Assembly: GCA_030267905.1 (NCBI GenBank)
Contig: BRXX01000384.1
Span: forward strand, 1 to 64,000
DNA: 64,000 nt
Direction of reading: 5' to 3'
Source: Triparma verrucosa
Lineage: Eukaryota > Sar > Bolidophyceae > Parmales > Triparmaceae
Made by a program: the position numbers and the translations under genes. Positions 9,256 to 19,681 of this stretch are shown here, in pieces (within the stretch, counting starts at the first letter, position 1; every line of letters starts with the position of its first letter). The notes beneath the pieces are model-generated. The model saw nothing but the letters and a program-made list of their open reading frames with translations, was not told where the DNA came from and did no database searches.

Positions 9256-10874
9256 ATGCGCCTCCTTAACCTAAATACCACGCTCCTTCTCACCCTCCCC
9301 TCCCTAGCTTACTCAGCTTACTGCACTGGCTCACCTGACCCCAACGCCCCTTCAAACTCTCTGCCAACAACCTTAAACCCCGCGAAGACCCTCGTCAACT
9401 CAGCTGATAATGGATTAGTTTACAAGTACAACGACGACAAATCCCACTCGTTTTTGGTCACGCATCTGTGGGGGAGTCCATACGAGCAGGGGTACGCTCA
9501 GGGAGAAATGATGGGAGACGAAATCGACGATTTTTTCCAAACTACTTACGAGTACCTATCAAAGGCGTTGGCAGAGGAGGTGAGAAGCTGCTTCAATTTT
9601 GTTCTCACCATCCTTGCTACTTTATTCTAACTCGTCGCTTCGCTTTTTGGTCGCCCCGCTCCTTGGTCGCTTCGCTCCTCGGTTGCTTCGCAGTTGCCTC
9701 AGCTTAGGTTCCCTGAGTGGTTTCTAGACTTGGTTGTCGAGAAGGGACTGGACTGGGCGCTAGACTGGACAGCAGAAGCCACCGCGGCGTACACGGATCC
9801 TAAATTTTTTGAAGAGCTCCAAGGTGAACGGACGAAGCCAAAACTGCAGTGCCCGTTGGTACGTCACTACCTTATTCTAACTCGTCGCTTCGCTCCTCGC
9901 TCCTCGACTCGCTCGAAGGAATTTCGGACGGGAGCGGGGTCGATTATCAGCTGCTCCTCAGGATTCACATGCTTCCGGAGGCTACGAAAGGGGCTTGTAG
10001 CATGATCGGGGCGTCGGACACTGCGACCGAGACCGGAAACCTCCTTCAACTACGCGCCCTTGACTGGGACGTCGACGGTCCGTTCAAGGATCACGCTAAC
10101 CTCATCGTGTACCACAACGATGATGACCCTGAGCGCGTTTCATGGGCGAACATAGCTTGGACTGGCTTTATTGGAAGTGTCACGGGGTTCAACGAGCAGA
10201 AGATGAGCATCAGGTGAGAACACATGCTTGTTATTTGCATTGTTATTCATTCTTACTCGTCGCTTCGCTCCTCACCACCCTCTCTACTCCTCAGCGAGAT
10301 CGGAGTTACCTTCCCTGACGACACCTTCGGAAAAGAGTCCCGCCACGGCACCCCCTTTGTTAACCTTCTCCGCGATGTCCTCGAGAAGGAGTCCACTTTC
10401 GAAGGCGCCGACGACCGGATCTCCAACGCCGACCGCACGTGCAATTTGATCTTGGGCGTGGGCGACGCCAAGACCAGCCAGTTCAATGCTGTCCAGTACT
10501 CGGCGGACGTGGCCAACTTCATCACGAGCGACAACCTCCAACCCGTCAACGACACTTGGCATGCCCCAATCACCGACATCACCTATTTCGGAATGGACTG
10601 GCTCTGCCCTGGTTTCTCTGAAGTGCTGCACGACCAGCTCGTCGCCAACGCCCCCCTGACCCCTACCAACATGATCGAGGACGTCATTGCCATCACGCAG
10701 ACCGGGAACCTGCACATTGCTGTGTACGACCTCGCCGAAAGTTCCGTCTACCTCTCCTTCGCCAAGAAGTCTGACGACGACGGATCCGATGGCGAGGGTG
10801 ACATGGCCTTCGAGAGGACCTACACTCGCATTGACGCTGACGCTCTCTTCAGCACCCCGGCGCCGACTCACTAA
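9256..10874 (+). CDS. Secreted C45/acid-ceramidase-like N-terminal-nucleophile hydrolase
   Basis: Four exons, 9256-9579, 9694-9823, 9919-10213 and 10295-10874, phases consistent, 442 residues. The start codon gives a clear signal peptide (MRLLNLNTTLLLTLPSLAYS). Exon 1 carries HLWGSPYEQGYAQGEMM, typical of the propeptide of Dictyostelium dcd1-like and other C45 family proteins. Exon 3 has TKGACSMIGASD, where the Cys would become the N-terminal nucleophile after self-cleavage, then LLQLRALDWDVDGP, the conserved R-x-LDWD strand. The family hydrolyses amide bonds (acyl transferases, ceramidase-like enzymes) in lysosomes or outside the cell. Intron 2 uses a GTGAAC donor. Introns 1 and 2 carry TTCTAAC followed by several TCGCTTCGCTC repeats; intron 3 has a degenerate version. 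Substrate unknown. Confidence 0.8.
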
Positions 10875-10977
10875 CTCGTAGTGTTTTCCGTGCGCCCAGA
10901 AGTAAGTAAAATAGAATTCGCGGAAAAAACCGCCTCCGCAATTTAATTAAAATAAATCCATGCCGTTAGTTATCAAT

Positions 10978-11937
10978 TTATGTCCAAGAAGAGGAAGAAG
11001 ACCTCGCCGCCATATCACCAACCACGAACGGAACTTCACCCTCCTTAGTCCGCAACATTCTCACAGTAAGATGACGTCCATGATCTCGAATGATGGTTGG
11101 CGTCCAAATTCCGCCTACTTCGAGGACCTTGAAAAATGCCATCATGTCAACCGGGTACTCGCCGCCATTGGCTGTTTCGCGGTCAGTGTGCTCGATCAGC
11201 ACGACAGTATCCTTATCAGAGAGGGAACGAAGCGTGGAGTCCAGAGCGATGTGCGCACTGCGACTAGTGTTAGAATTCGTGGCTAACTCGGCAGCAGTGG
11301 TTTGTCAAAACCTCGTTCCTCACCTGCTGAAGAGCAAAATATCGGAAGCACAAATAAGGCCGTACGTCTTATGGGGTAGCAGTGCCATCATCGCCGCGTC
11401 ACCGAAGAGCAATTCTCTGACCACAACAGAGTCGCTGTCGCCATTAGACTTGGAGTTGAGGCGCATCAAATCTAAAAGCGAACGTCCCTCGGCTAATTTC
11501 GCCGCAGCTCGTCCAGGGAAGACAAACGATGCCTGATCGGTCAACGTGACGGAGCGAGCTCCCAACGCCGCGGCAACAAGCCCCAAAGCCCCGGTGCCCG
11601 ACCCTAGCTCAAGCACGTCCAGCGATCCCCACTCTCGTTCACCTCTGTCCGCCCTCGCTTCGTCCAGCTTCAGCGTGACCCTGGATGGGCCAAACTTCCG
11701 AAAATGATGAGCTAATCTCCTAGCGCCTCCCCAACACCAGCCGCCAGATCCAACGCTACTTCCGCCCCACATCTCTAGCTTTATGACTTTGGGCGCAGCC
11801 TCCGGCCCGAACCCACCCTGATTCAATTCTGACGCCTCAATTGTAGTTGTAGACGACCGTAGCGGCCACAAGGAGAACGCAAGCAAATTTCGAAAGTCGC
11901 CACACCGGTGCGCCAACCTCAAGAGCGCCAACTTCAT
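10978..11937 (-). CDS. METTL21/FAM86-type protein methyltransferase
   Basis: Two exons on the minus strand, 11324-11937 and 10978-11257, give 297 residues. The core reads LDVLELGSGTGALGLVAAALGA, SAM-binding motif I, followed by VTLTDQASF. Upstream, a W-GGARRLAHHF segment matches the W-G-A-x-xL-A-x-xL block of the methyltransf_16 family. Exon 2 has TVVLIEHTDR, the later strand. Members of this family trimethylate lysines on chaperones, elongation factors and calmodulin. The target here is unknown. The intron ends TTCTAAC...AGTCGCAG. The gene is tail-to-tail with the C45 hydrolase, with 103 bp between stop codons. Confidence 0.78.
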
Positions 11938-12176
11938 AAGGCTTAGGCTCGGTGCTGAGAGGACCAGAAAAAAATCGTGTTAAAAACCTTGTTTAAAGTC
12001 GAATTCCGGGGTGGAGGGCGATATGAGTTAACTAAAAGATATCGTCGACAAAGGCGAGCTTTAGATTGCGTGGATTCGTTCGTGTGGTGAATTATGGATA
12101 CAAATTGAACTTTGTGTGATTGTCCTGCAAAAGGAAATAGGAATAGACACGAACTTTCTCATTCTTATTACGCAAC

Positions 12177-13034
12177 ATGTCAAAAAGAACGTCTGCATTC
12201 GAGATCATTGCGACACTAGATCCGAACAATTTAGAGGGCGGAGATGACGAGGAGGAAGTATTTGAAGGCTCTGAGCTGGATTCTACTGCCGACGAAACCC
12301 CAGCCACAGGAGGCGATGATTTCATGGCTACAGACGATTTCAGGCGATTGCTCGTTGAGTTCGTCATGGTTGATACTTTACTTTCGATGCGCTGGCTTGA
12401 TAGGAAATGGCACAAGGTAGTTGAGAAGAAGCTGACTGAGTTTGAAAATGAGCCTTGTGGCGAGATCATTGTTCATGGTGGGAACGATATAAGTGTGAGT
12501 GAAGCTAAATCTGCTGCGAGGAAGGAAAGGATGAAGCAAGTGACGAAGGTCGTCTTCCTTCTGAATATTACGAAGGTCGGAAATTCTGCCTGCGCGTACG
12601 CCTCCAATCTCGTCGTTGTAGACATCCCCGAAGGCATTACAAGTATCGGTGGAGGTTCCTTCGCAGGCTGCAGTAGTTTGAAAGAAATGAAGTTCCCAAA
12701 GTCGTTAACTAAAATTGGTGTTGAATCCTTCTGGAGTTGCTCCAGTCTAGAACAAGTTGATCTCCTTCACACGAACGTTGAAAAATTAGGTCAGCAAGCC
12801 TTCAGAGATTGCAGAAGTTTAAGAGAGATGAAGGTCCCTGACTCGCTTCAAATGTGTGGTTACAATGTCTTCCACAAATGCTCTAAGCTAGTCCCCTCCA
12901 CCATAGACGTAGATGATAAAATTAATGAAGCCGATGTAACATACGAGGTAGTCGCCTACCTCCGCTCTGTAGGACACTCCTGTGTCCCATCATCATCCGA
13001 TGATAGTGACCCATTTGATGAGGAGGGGATATGA
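12177..13034 (+). CDS. BspA-type leucine-rich repeat protein (LRR_5)
   Basis: Single exon, 285 residues. An acidic, disordered N-terminus (to about residue 55) is followed by a helical region. From about residue 130 come repeated units: VVVDIPEGITSIGGGSFAGC, SLKEMKFPKSLTKIGVESFW, SLREMKVPDSLQMCGYNVF. These follow the LRR_5 (BspA/Treponema) pattern with its I-P-x-S-x-T-x-I-G-x-x-A-F-x-x-C consensus. Such proteins are abundant in protists and serve as binding scaffolds; no enzymatic motif is present. There is no signal peptide, so it is probably intracellular. Its start lies 239 bp from the methyltransferase start on the other strand. Confidence 0.78.
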   Translation: MSKRTSAFEIIATLDPNNLEGGDDEEEVFEGSELDSTADETPATGGDDFMATDDFRRLLVEFVMVDTLLSMRWLDRKWHKVVEKKLTEFENEPCGEIIVHGGNDISVSEAKSAARKERMKQVTKVVFLLNITKVGNSACAYASNLVVVDIPEGITSIGGGSFAGCSSLKEMKFPKSLTKIGVESFWSCSSLEQVDLLHTNVEKLGQQAFRDCRSLREMKVPDSLQMCGYNVFHKCSKLVPSTIDVDDKINEADVTYEVVAYLRSVGHSCVPSSSDDSDPFDEEGI

Positions 13035-13295
13035 ATAAATTCTTAATTTCCTCGCGCATTTTTTCCTTCTAAACCTCATTTCTTTTTCCATACCGCTCCG
13101 ACACTCTTTTACAAGGTAAAACGATTAGGTCGCCGGAGTCTTACAGCATGCGGTGTGCTTTCTTCTTCGTTATTCATTTCCCCCACCCCTCCCCCCCCCC
13201 ACCCTTCTCTTCGATGAGTCGACGCCACGACATTTTTTTACCCCAAGGGTTGAACGATTAAGTCGTCATGGTCTAACACTCTCACATTTGCCACT

Positions 13296-14829
13296 CTACC
13301 TCTTCTTGGCGAAAGGCCCGTGCTCCTCGACCACGATCCACGTCTCGTCAATCACCTTGTCTTGAACATGATCATCAGTGTCACATTCAACCTGCTCCCA
13401 GTACAAGTGCGTCTCGTTGTAAACCGTCATCCTGCTGTAGCCGTAGGCGTCGGTCCTGAAGGCGGCCATGTCGGGCTGTGGGCGGGTGAAGGTCTCGTGA
13501 TCCTCGGGCCCACCCGCATCTCCTGTCACAACGTAAGTGGTGGCGGGGGGGTTGACGGTTGTTTTACTCGTTTCGTTCTTGTAAACGTCGTACATCCTCT
13601 CGTAGTTGTGCTCGTGGCCGCAGATGTACATGTCGACTCCGTGCTTGTAGAAGATCTCCTCCATGCCGTCCCTCACAGTCTGGGCGGCCTCGTCGCAGTC
13701 CTCATCGCAGCTGCAGTACAGCGGCCTGTGCCCGTGGACGATGACCCACGGGGTCTTCGTCCTGTCGACCTTGGCCAAATCGGCGTCGACGAAGGCCTCC
13801 TGGGCCGCCACCATGTCGGGATAGTTGAAGTAGATTTCAGTGTCTATCGCAACGAAGTGGACGTTTCCGAAGTCATGCGAGTAAAACCAGTTATTCGGCG
13901 CCTCTCCGTTGCCGGAGGTGACAGTGGGCATCTCCTTGGAGTTGGCGGGCATGTTCCTGAACCTGTGATGAGCGAACGAGTTAGAAGTGTATGGCGATGA
14001 TAGAAGAACCCCCTTCCCCCCTCACCTCTCCGTGTAGTGACTAAAGTCGTAGGCGACCTCGTGGTTGCCGGCATCGACCATGTACGGAATGTGAGCGGCC
14101 ATGGGCTGAATGTTCTTCATGAACACGTCGCCGTTCCTTCCGTTGTCGTTGTCCATGTTGTAAGCGAAGTCTCCGACGTGAAGAATCATGTCGAAGTTGT
14201 CCTCCTGAACCTCGGTCTGGACGCTGTGCAGGATCTGAGCGTTGTTGGAGCCCATGTCTCCCCAGATTCCAAACCTAAGGGGTTCAGAAATGGGCTTGGT
14301 CGCCGGGGCGGACTTGAAGTGCATAACGTCGCTCCAGCCCTGAAGCGCATCTCCGACCTTGTAATAGTACTTGGTACTGGGCGTGAGGTCAGTCATCACG
14401 GCGACGTGATGAGTCTGAGTGTAAGACTCATCTCCACCGTCGACGAAGACAGCCTGCGAGATTCACGAGTTAGAAACAAAACCTTCAGGGTCAGATTCGA
14501 GATCGTCCGATTCGGATCCACAGAACCCTTTCCTGCCGATCTCGTCCCTGTTCACACAACAGCCCCCTACAACAGAACGTGAAAAGCAAACAGCCCCGGA
14601 ACCAACTCACACTTTCTCCCTCGTTCGTAGAGTCAAGGTTATCCGAGCTTAATCCCCACATAACAGTGCTTCCAATTTTAACAGAGTCGTCATGAGCGGC
14701 AGCCCACTGAACGGACATGGAGTTGGGCTTAGCACCGATGGCTATGTGGATCTGCTCAGGGGTGTAAATGGTGTAGTCACCATTCACAGCAGCTGCGAAT
14801 GCTGTCAGGAATCCGATTACAAACTTCAT
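13296..14829 (-). CDS. Purple acid phosphatase
   Basis: Three exons on the minus strand: 14611-14829, 14026-14453 and 13296-13962. Phases agree, giving 437 residues. The start at 14829 gives a signal peptide (MKFVIGFLTAFAAAVNG). An N-terminal fibronectin-like domain follows (IHIAIGAKPNSMSVQWAA). The catalytic domain carries all the metal-ligand blocks in order: GDMGSNNAQ (D), GDFAYN (GDxxY), GNHE, HGHRPLYC (VxxH-like) and GHEHNYER (GHxH). These bind the Fe(III)-M(II) pair that hydrolyses phosphate esters. The enzyme is likely secreted or vacuolar and used to scavenge organic phosphate. Both introns have TTCTAACTCG before the acceptor. It is tail-to-tail with the LRR gene (261 bp). Confidence 0.93.
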
Positions 14830-15003
14830 GCTCAAGGCAAAGGCAGACAAAATATAAAGCACATGGCAGAGATTTGGGAAATACCCAAAAATTCTTCACA
14901 GCGTTCATATCATATCTACTCGTGAATAACTCCCTCGTCCTCTCCCACCCCATCTCTCTCCCCCCCGTCCCCTTAATCCCTCAATTTAGTCCGTCCAAAA
15001 ATA

Positions 15004-15403
15004 ATGTCTTCACCCTCCTTATCCGCGAATCTCTCTGCCCTCTCCATCCTCCTCTCTCCCCTCTCCTCCTCCCCCTCTCCCTCCTTCTCTCAAAGGCATT
15101 ATAACCCCCCTCCCCCCTTCCCCTTCCCCTCCCCCCCCTCCCTTCCCCCCCAAAATCGCTCACCTCCAACACGACTACATAACAACCTTAACCTCATCCC
15201 GCCCTTCCCCTCCTTCCTTCCCTCCTCCTTCCCTCTCTAAGATCATTAAATTGAAGTCTGAGTATATTAAGAAAATAAAAGACGTTGAGATGGATTCGCT
15301 TCTTGGGGGGTTGGTTTATGGGGAGGAGGGGAGGTGTGATGGGATGGCTTATAGGGGAGGAGTTGAGGGGGTGGAGTATTTGAAGGTTTGGCCTAAGTTG
15401 TGA
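15004..15403 (+). pseudogene. Small gene interrupted by a frameshift in C-homopolymers
   Basis: Two open segments read as one protein in different frames. The first starts at the ATG at 15004 (MSSPSLSANLSALSILLSP...) and the second, one frame over, runs to TGA at 15401-15403 with KIAHLQHDYITTL, KIIKLKSEYIKKIKDVEMD and VEGVEYLKVWPKL. The switch falls in runs of C between about 15106 and 15150. Either the assembly miscounted a homopolymer, or the gene has a one-base indel, or a tiny intron lies there. The second half is charged and helical, unlike the random Pro/Ser readout around it. No family recognised. It sits head-to-head with the phosphatase (174 bp). Confidence 0.4.
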
Positions 15404-15815
15404 GGAGGGGTAGGGGTTGAAAGGGGGAGGAGGTTGTTTATTTGATGGTGAGGACGGTCGATGGATGCTTTTGAAGGTGGTCGGTGGATGGTTTGGAGGG
15501 AGTACGAGAGAAAAAGATAGAAGTTGTTTCGGGGTGGGATGAGGTGAAGATGTTATATATAGATGATGGTTTATTAAATGTTTATAAAAATTAAAGTATT
15601 TATGCTTGTTTTTTTTTATGAACGCCGCCTCTTCTCTTCTTTTAACCCTCTCTTCCTGTAAACAAACCCCCATCTTTACTTCTATCCCTCTCGTATAAAT
15701 CCCCCCCTCCCGTAACCCCTCGCAAACCCTCTCTTACTCCCCCTCTCCCTCCCAAATCCCCCACCCACCCACCCAAGTCCCTTTTCTCTATTAACTAAAC
15801 TATTTATGGCTTTAT
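15404..15815. other. Spacer between convergent genes
   Basis: This is a strand-skewed stretch, G-rich on the left and C-rich on the right, between the frameshifted small gene and the 3' end of the large kinase. The long minus-strand frame at 15194-15673 has only low-complexity Pro/Ser/Asn content, so I do not call it a gene. Nothing else seen. Confidence 0.4.
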
Positions 15816-18800
15816 CTAAAACTTCTTCCGGTTCCAGCTCTTGAGGAGCGCCTTCCTCTTATTGGTCCAGGAAAACATCGAAGCCGGAAACATCGTAGGC
15901 GCTAATCTTGTCACGCCTAGGAAGATGTTGTCCATGTTGGTGACGTTGCTCACGTTCCATGAAGAAATATTGAAATTGAAGCGGTTGCAATTATAGAACA
16001 TCCACTTCATGGTTGTGACGTTGCTCACGTTCCACGAAGAAATATCTCCGTTAAACGAGGAGGCCTGAGAGAACATCTGCTCCATGGTTGTGACGTTGCT
16101 CACGTCCCACGAAGAAATATCTCCGTTAAACGAGGAGGCCTGAGAGAACATACAAGACATGGTTGTGACGTTGCTCACGTCCCACGAAGAAATATCTCCG
16201 TTAAACGAGGAGGCGGATTCGAACATCCGCTGCATGGTTGTGACGTTGCTCACGTTCCACGAAGAAATATCTCCGTTAAACGAGGAGGCGGACCAGAACA
16301 TCCTCTCCATGGTTGTGACGTTGCTCACGTCCCACGAAGAAATATCTCCGTTAAACGAGGAGGCGGATTCGAACATCCGCTGCATGGATGTGACGGAGGC
16401 GCCACCGAACATTCCGGACATGGTTGTGACGTTGCTCACGTTCCACGAAGAAATATCTCCGTTAAACGAGGAGGCCTGAGAGAACATACAAGACATGGTT
16501 GTGACGTTGCTCACGTCCCACGAAGAAATATCTCCGTTAAACGAGGAGGCCTGAGAGAACATACAAGACATGGTTGTGACGTTGCTCACATCCCACGAAG
16601 AAATATCTCCGTTAAACGAGGAGGCGCCACCGAACATTCCGGACATGGTTGTGACGTTGCTCACGTTCCACGAAGAAATATCTCCGTTAAAGTTGCCTTT
16701 CTTATAAAACAACTCCTTCATGCTCGTAACATTCGATGTGTCCCATTCACGGATATGCCCGTACTTGGCCTCGGCTGCGCTACTATTCCGACACCACTCA
16801 TTCACCGCAATCTTCAACGTTTCGCTAGAAAACGACAGATCTGCGAGCTTCTTCTGAGCTGCCTTTAGCTTTTTCTCGAGCTGTTTAATGAGCTCTTCAT
16901 CTTCGACTTCAGCTTCCCACGCCTCGTCAATTTTCTTTTGAAGGTCTGCGATTTCGTTGCTCGCCTCTAGCTTCTTTCTTTCTTTCTCCCTTTGCCTTTC
17001 AAGTTTTTTCCTTTCTGCTTCTTTTTTTTTCGTAGGACAGCTGGCCGCCTTGTCATTTTCAATCGAGGCTGCCAGCTGAGCTTTAAATGTTTTTAGAGCA
17101 TCTACGTCGCGATTCTTTTTCGCTTCTGCCACGGCATTTTGAAGCCTCGTGGTCTCTTCGCTTGGAGGAACTTCTTCCTTGCTGCCAAAAAGGCTGAAGC
17201 CCTGCTTTTTCGTTTCTGAAGCAGCAGCGGCAGCAGGAGAGGGCGGCGACGGAGTATTTTTCTGCTTCTCCTTGGACTTTATACCACCGAAAAGGCTGGC
17301 CGGCTTCTTTTTCGTTTCTAAAGCAGCTGGAGCTGGTGAGAGCGGCGTTGCCTCAACGACGGGTACTGACAGGGGCGCAACCGCAACCGCAACACGTGCT
17401 GGCGGGGACGCAGGGGCCGGGGCAGTTCTCCCCCCGTACAGTTTCTCGAGCCTTCTTTTGATGTCATCAAAGGCCGGCCTCTTGGCCTGTTCCCTGTCCC
17501 AGCACTCCTGCATGAGAACCATCAATGTCTCGTCCATGTCTGCCGTGACACCTGGGCGGTCATTCTCATAGGCGACTGCCCCGCAGATTTCCCCTACATC
17601 AAGTCCTTCCCACGGATTCTGGGTCGTCATGACTTCCCAAATGATAATGGCAAAGGAGTAAACGTCCGAACTGTGAAATGCGGCGATTATCGAGTTAGTA
17701 ATAGCCCATCGTTGACATGCCTCCCCTCTCCTTCTCCCCCCTCCTCGCTCCTAATCCATCCGCCTCACCTGTACGTTGCTGGCTTTCGCTTGAACAGCTC
17801 GGGCGCCTTCCAGGCCGGAGTCCCTGACGACTTTCCCCCGGTGCTGCTCGCCAACGTGGTGCTCAGCGTCGAGCTCTTGCTCTGCCCGAAGTCGGCGACC
17901 TTGTATCGCCCCCTGTCGTCCCTCAGGACGTTCAAGGATTTGAGGTCCCTGTGCATGGTGTCGCGAGAGTGAAGGTACTCCATGCCGGTCGCGATGTCGA
18001 GCAGGGCGTTCACCTGGTCGGGGACCGTCCAGGGCTCGCTCACGCTGTTAAGGATCCTGTGCGAAAAAAGCGAACAAGATAGAGTAAGAGTTGGCCGGAA
18101 AGATTCTGCCACCAAGCCCCCGCCACCGCTCACCTTCTCAAACTTCCCCCGGCGCAGTACTCCATGATGATTATAAGCTCTTGGCGCCGGGTTATTGCGC
18201 CGAGGATCTGAACGATGCTCTGACCTCTCAAGCTCGCCATGAGCGAGATCTCCCTCTCAAACTCATCCCTGATCGCAGCTTGCTTGGTGTTGTCGAACTT
18301 CTTTAGGTCGATTTTCTTGGCGCAGCAAATGTTCCGTTCATACTCGACGCGGTAAATGTCTCCGTAGCTACCGGAGGCAAATGACTCCGTCTCTGTCCAC
18401 CTGACATTAACCTCGTCTAACCAGAGCTTGGCCATGAAGTCCTTTCGGGTGTCTCCAGCGCTTTTTTTCTTCAGCAGGGAGTCCATCTTGTCGCTCAGGT
18501 CGTCCCAGCCGCTGTGTTCCCTTTCAACGGCGGCCCGCAAGCTCTCGAGGGCGCTAGCGCTATCGGCTGCCGCCTTGATGCCGGGGGCGAGCTTGGCCAG
18601 CAAGCGATTCGTCTCGTTCGCGAGGTCTGCGGCGTCGGCCTGGGCCAACCTCATCTCCTTTATGTCCAGGTTCGTGTCGACCACAAGGGACCTGTCGAGC
18701 GCGTCCAAGACGGACACGAGGGCCATGCGGTCCTCCTCAAACTTCTCACGGTAAGATCGCCCGTACCAGACTTTCTTCCCGTAGCTCTTGTTGGTCCACT

Positions 18801-19181
18801 TTTTAACATGCTCGCACATAGTGAGACACGTTAGCTTCAGCGTCTCGAGCTTCGCAAGCACGTCGTCTGAGACGGAGGCCCCGTTGAAGAGTTCTACGGT
18901 TGGCGATACTGCGGCGTGCGAGGAATTTGGTGAGGAGCGGGTGAGGGGGGTGGGGCCGGAATACATTCTCCCCAGTAGATATCACTGCGCTCACCTCTCC
19001 CGAAGTCCGACTTGAGCTTAACGATGAGGGCATCACTCTGGTTGGCATCCTGGATGCTCTTGGTGACGAGCTCGCTGACCTTGATGATCTGGCCGAGAAT
19101 GGGAAAATCCTCCCCGACGCTGGCGGTGACATTAAGGAGTGTCAGCGCGGCCCCCTTTGCTCCGCTCGCAAAAGCCGACAT
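15816..19181 (-). CDS. TKL protein kinase with helical N-terminal domain, coiled coil and DUF285 repeats
   Basis: Four exons on the minus strand: 18995-19181, 18134-18908, 17769-18056 and 15816-17670. Phases agree, giving 1034 residues. Residues 1-220 are helical (LLNVTASVGEDFPILGQIIK and a later L-rich bundle) and resemble the four-helix HeLo/MLKL-type region. The kinase covers about 235-486: ASGSYGDIYRVEY loop, ICCAKKIDLKKF with the Lys, MHRDLKSLN, KVADFGQSKSS and GTPAWKAPELF. All catalytic residues are present. Residues about 490-700 are Ala/Pro-rich, then a Lys/Glu coiled coil. From about 710 come ten full DUF285 units of the type SSFNGDISSWDVSNVTTM plus one shortened unit. DUF285 is usual in surface proteins of bacteria and protists. 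No signal peptide or membrane segment is seen. The function as a receptor-like sensor kinase is inferred. Confidence 0.85.
15960..16695 (-). repeat. Tandem 75-bp coding repeat (DUF285 units)
   Basis: Within the last kinase exon a 75-bp unit repeats about ten times with near identity at DNA level. Each unit encodes 25 residues ending in a variable four- to six-residue stretch (MSGMFGGA, MSCMFSQA, MQRMFESA, MERMFWSA, MEQMFSQA). One unit near 16381-16415 is cut to about half length but stays in frame. The terminal units at both ends are more diverged. The pattern fits recent expansion by unequal exchange. Confidence 0.92.
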
Positions 19182-19681
19182 GAGGAATCTACTGGTAGTG
19201 TCTTAAATGACAACCGAGTGTAAAGATGTGTCCGTCAAGTTCCTGTTTGGTGTTCCAATTGAACGGAGGTTGCGGGCTGGAAGCTTTCTGATGAAATGAG
19301 CTGTGAGATTAACAAATTTCAGCGAGATGCGAGGGTTAGAATATGAAACATTTGATCGGACGTGTTTATTTCGAATTATTGGCGGCGTACGACCTCGCAA
19401 GCGATCGCCTTTACCCCCAAATCCCCCAACAAATCCAAGGACTCCCAAGCCCGCAAATACGGAGAGCCGTGGTAATTCCAAATTAGCTGCTGTAGCCTCG
19501 CACTTCGCCCAGCAGTGCTCCCCAAGAGCATTTAATCGGCGCATTATTCTAGCTAAACCCTAATCTTTTTAAGTCCACGTACAGAAAGAGAAGTTTTATA
19601 TCTTTTAAGGGCTGGCAAACAGACAAAGCATTGCAGATTCCAAAGTTTGTTTTAGGGTCTCAAGTACAGAAGTGAAGAAAA
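19182..19681. other. Divergent promoter region with a possible minus-strand leader exon
   Basis: This lies between the kinase start and the IFT57 start. A minus-strand frame at 19203-19544 could encode a 113-residue protein with a hydrophobic stretch (LSVFAGLGVLGFVGGFGG). In it, at about 19287-19332, is a TTCTAAC branch-like site followed by an acceptor CAG, as in the window's introns, but no GTGAG donor is obvious. It may be a 5' leader intron of the kinase or a separate small gene. I could not decide. Confidence 0.3.

Noticed and set aside
13320..14000. A 226-residue plus-strand frame
   Set aside because: It is exactly antisense to the purple acid phosphatase, whose motifs are unmistakable, and has only Val/Gly-rich composition of a shadow frame.
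15194..15673. A 159-residue minus-strand frame
   Set aside because: Low-complexity Pro/Ser/Asn/His readout over a skewed spacer; no domain and no introns or start context.
19203..19544. Possible small gene on the minus strand
   Set aside because: It has a TTCTAAC...CAG block but no donor and no recognisable family. It could be a leader intron of the kinase gene, so I mention it only in the spacer entry.
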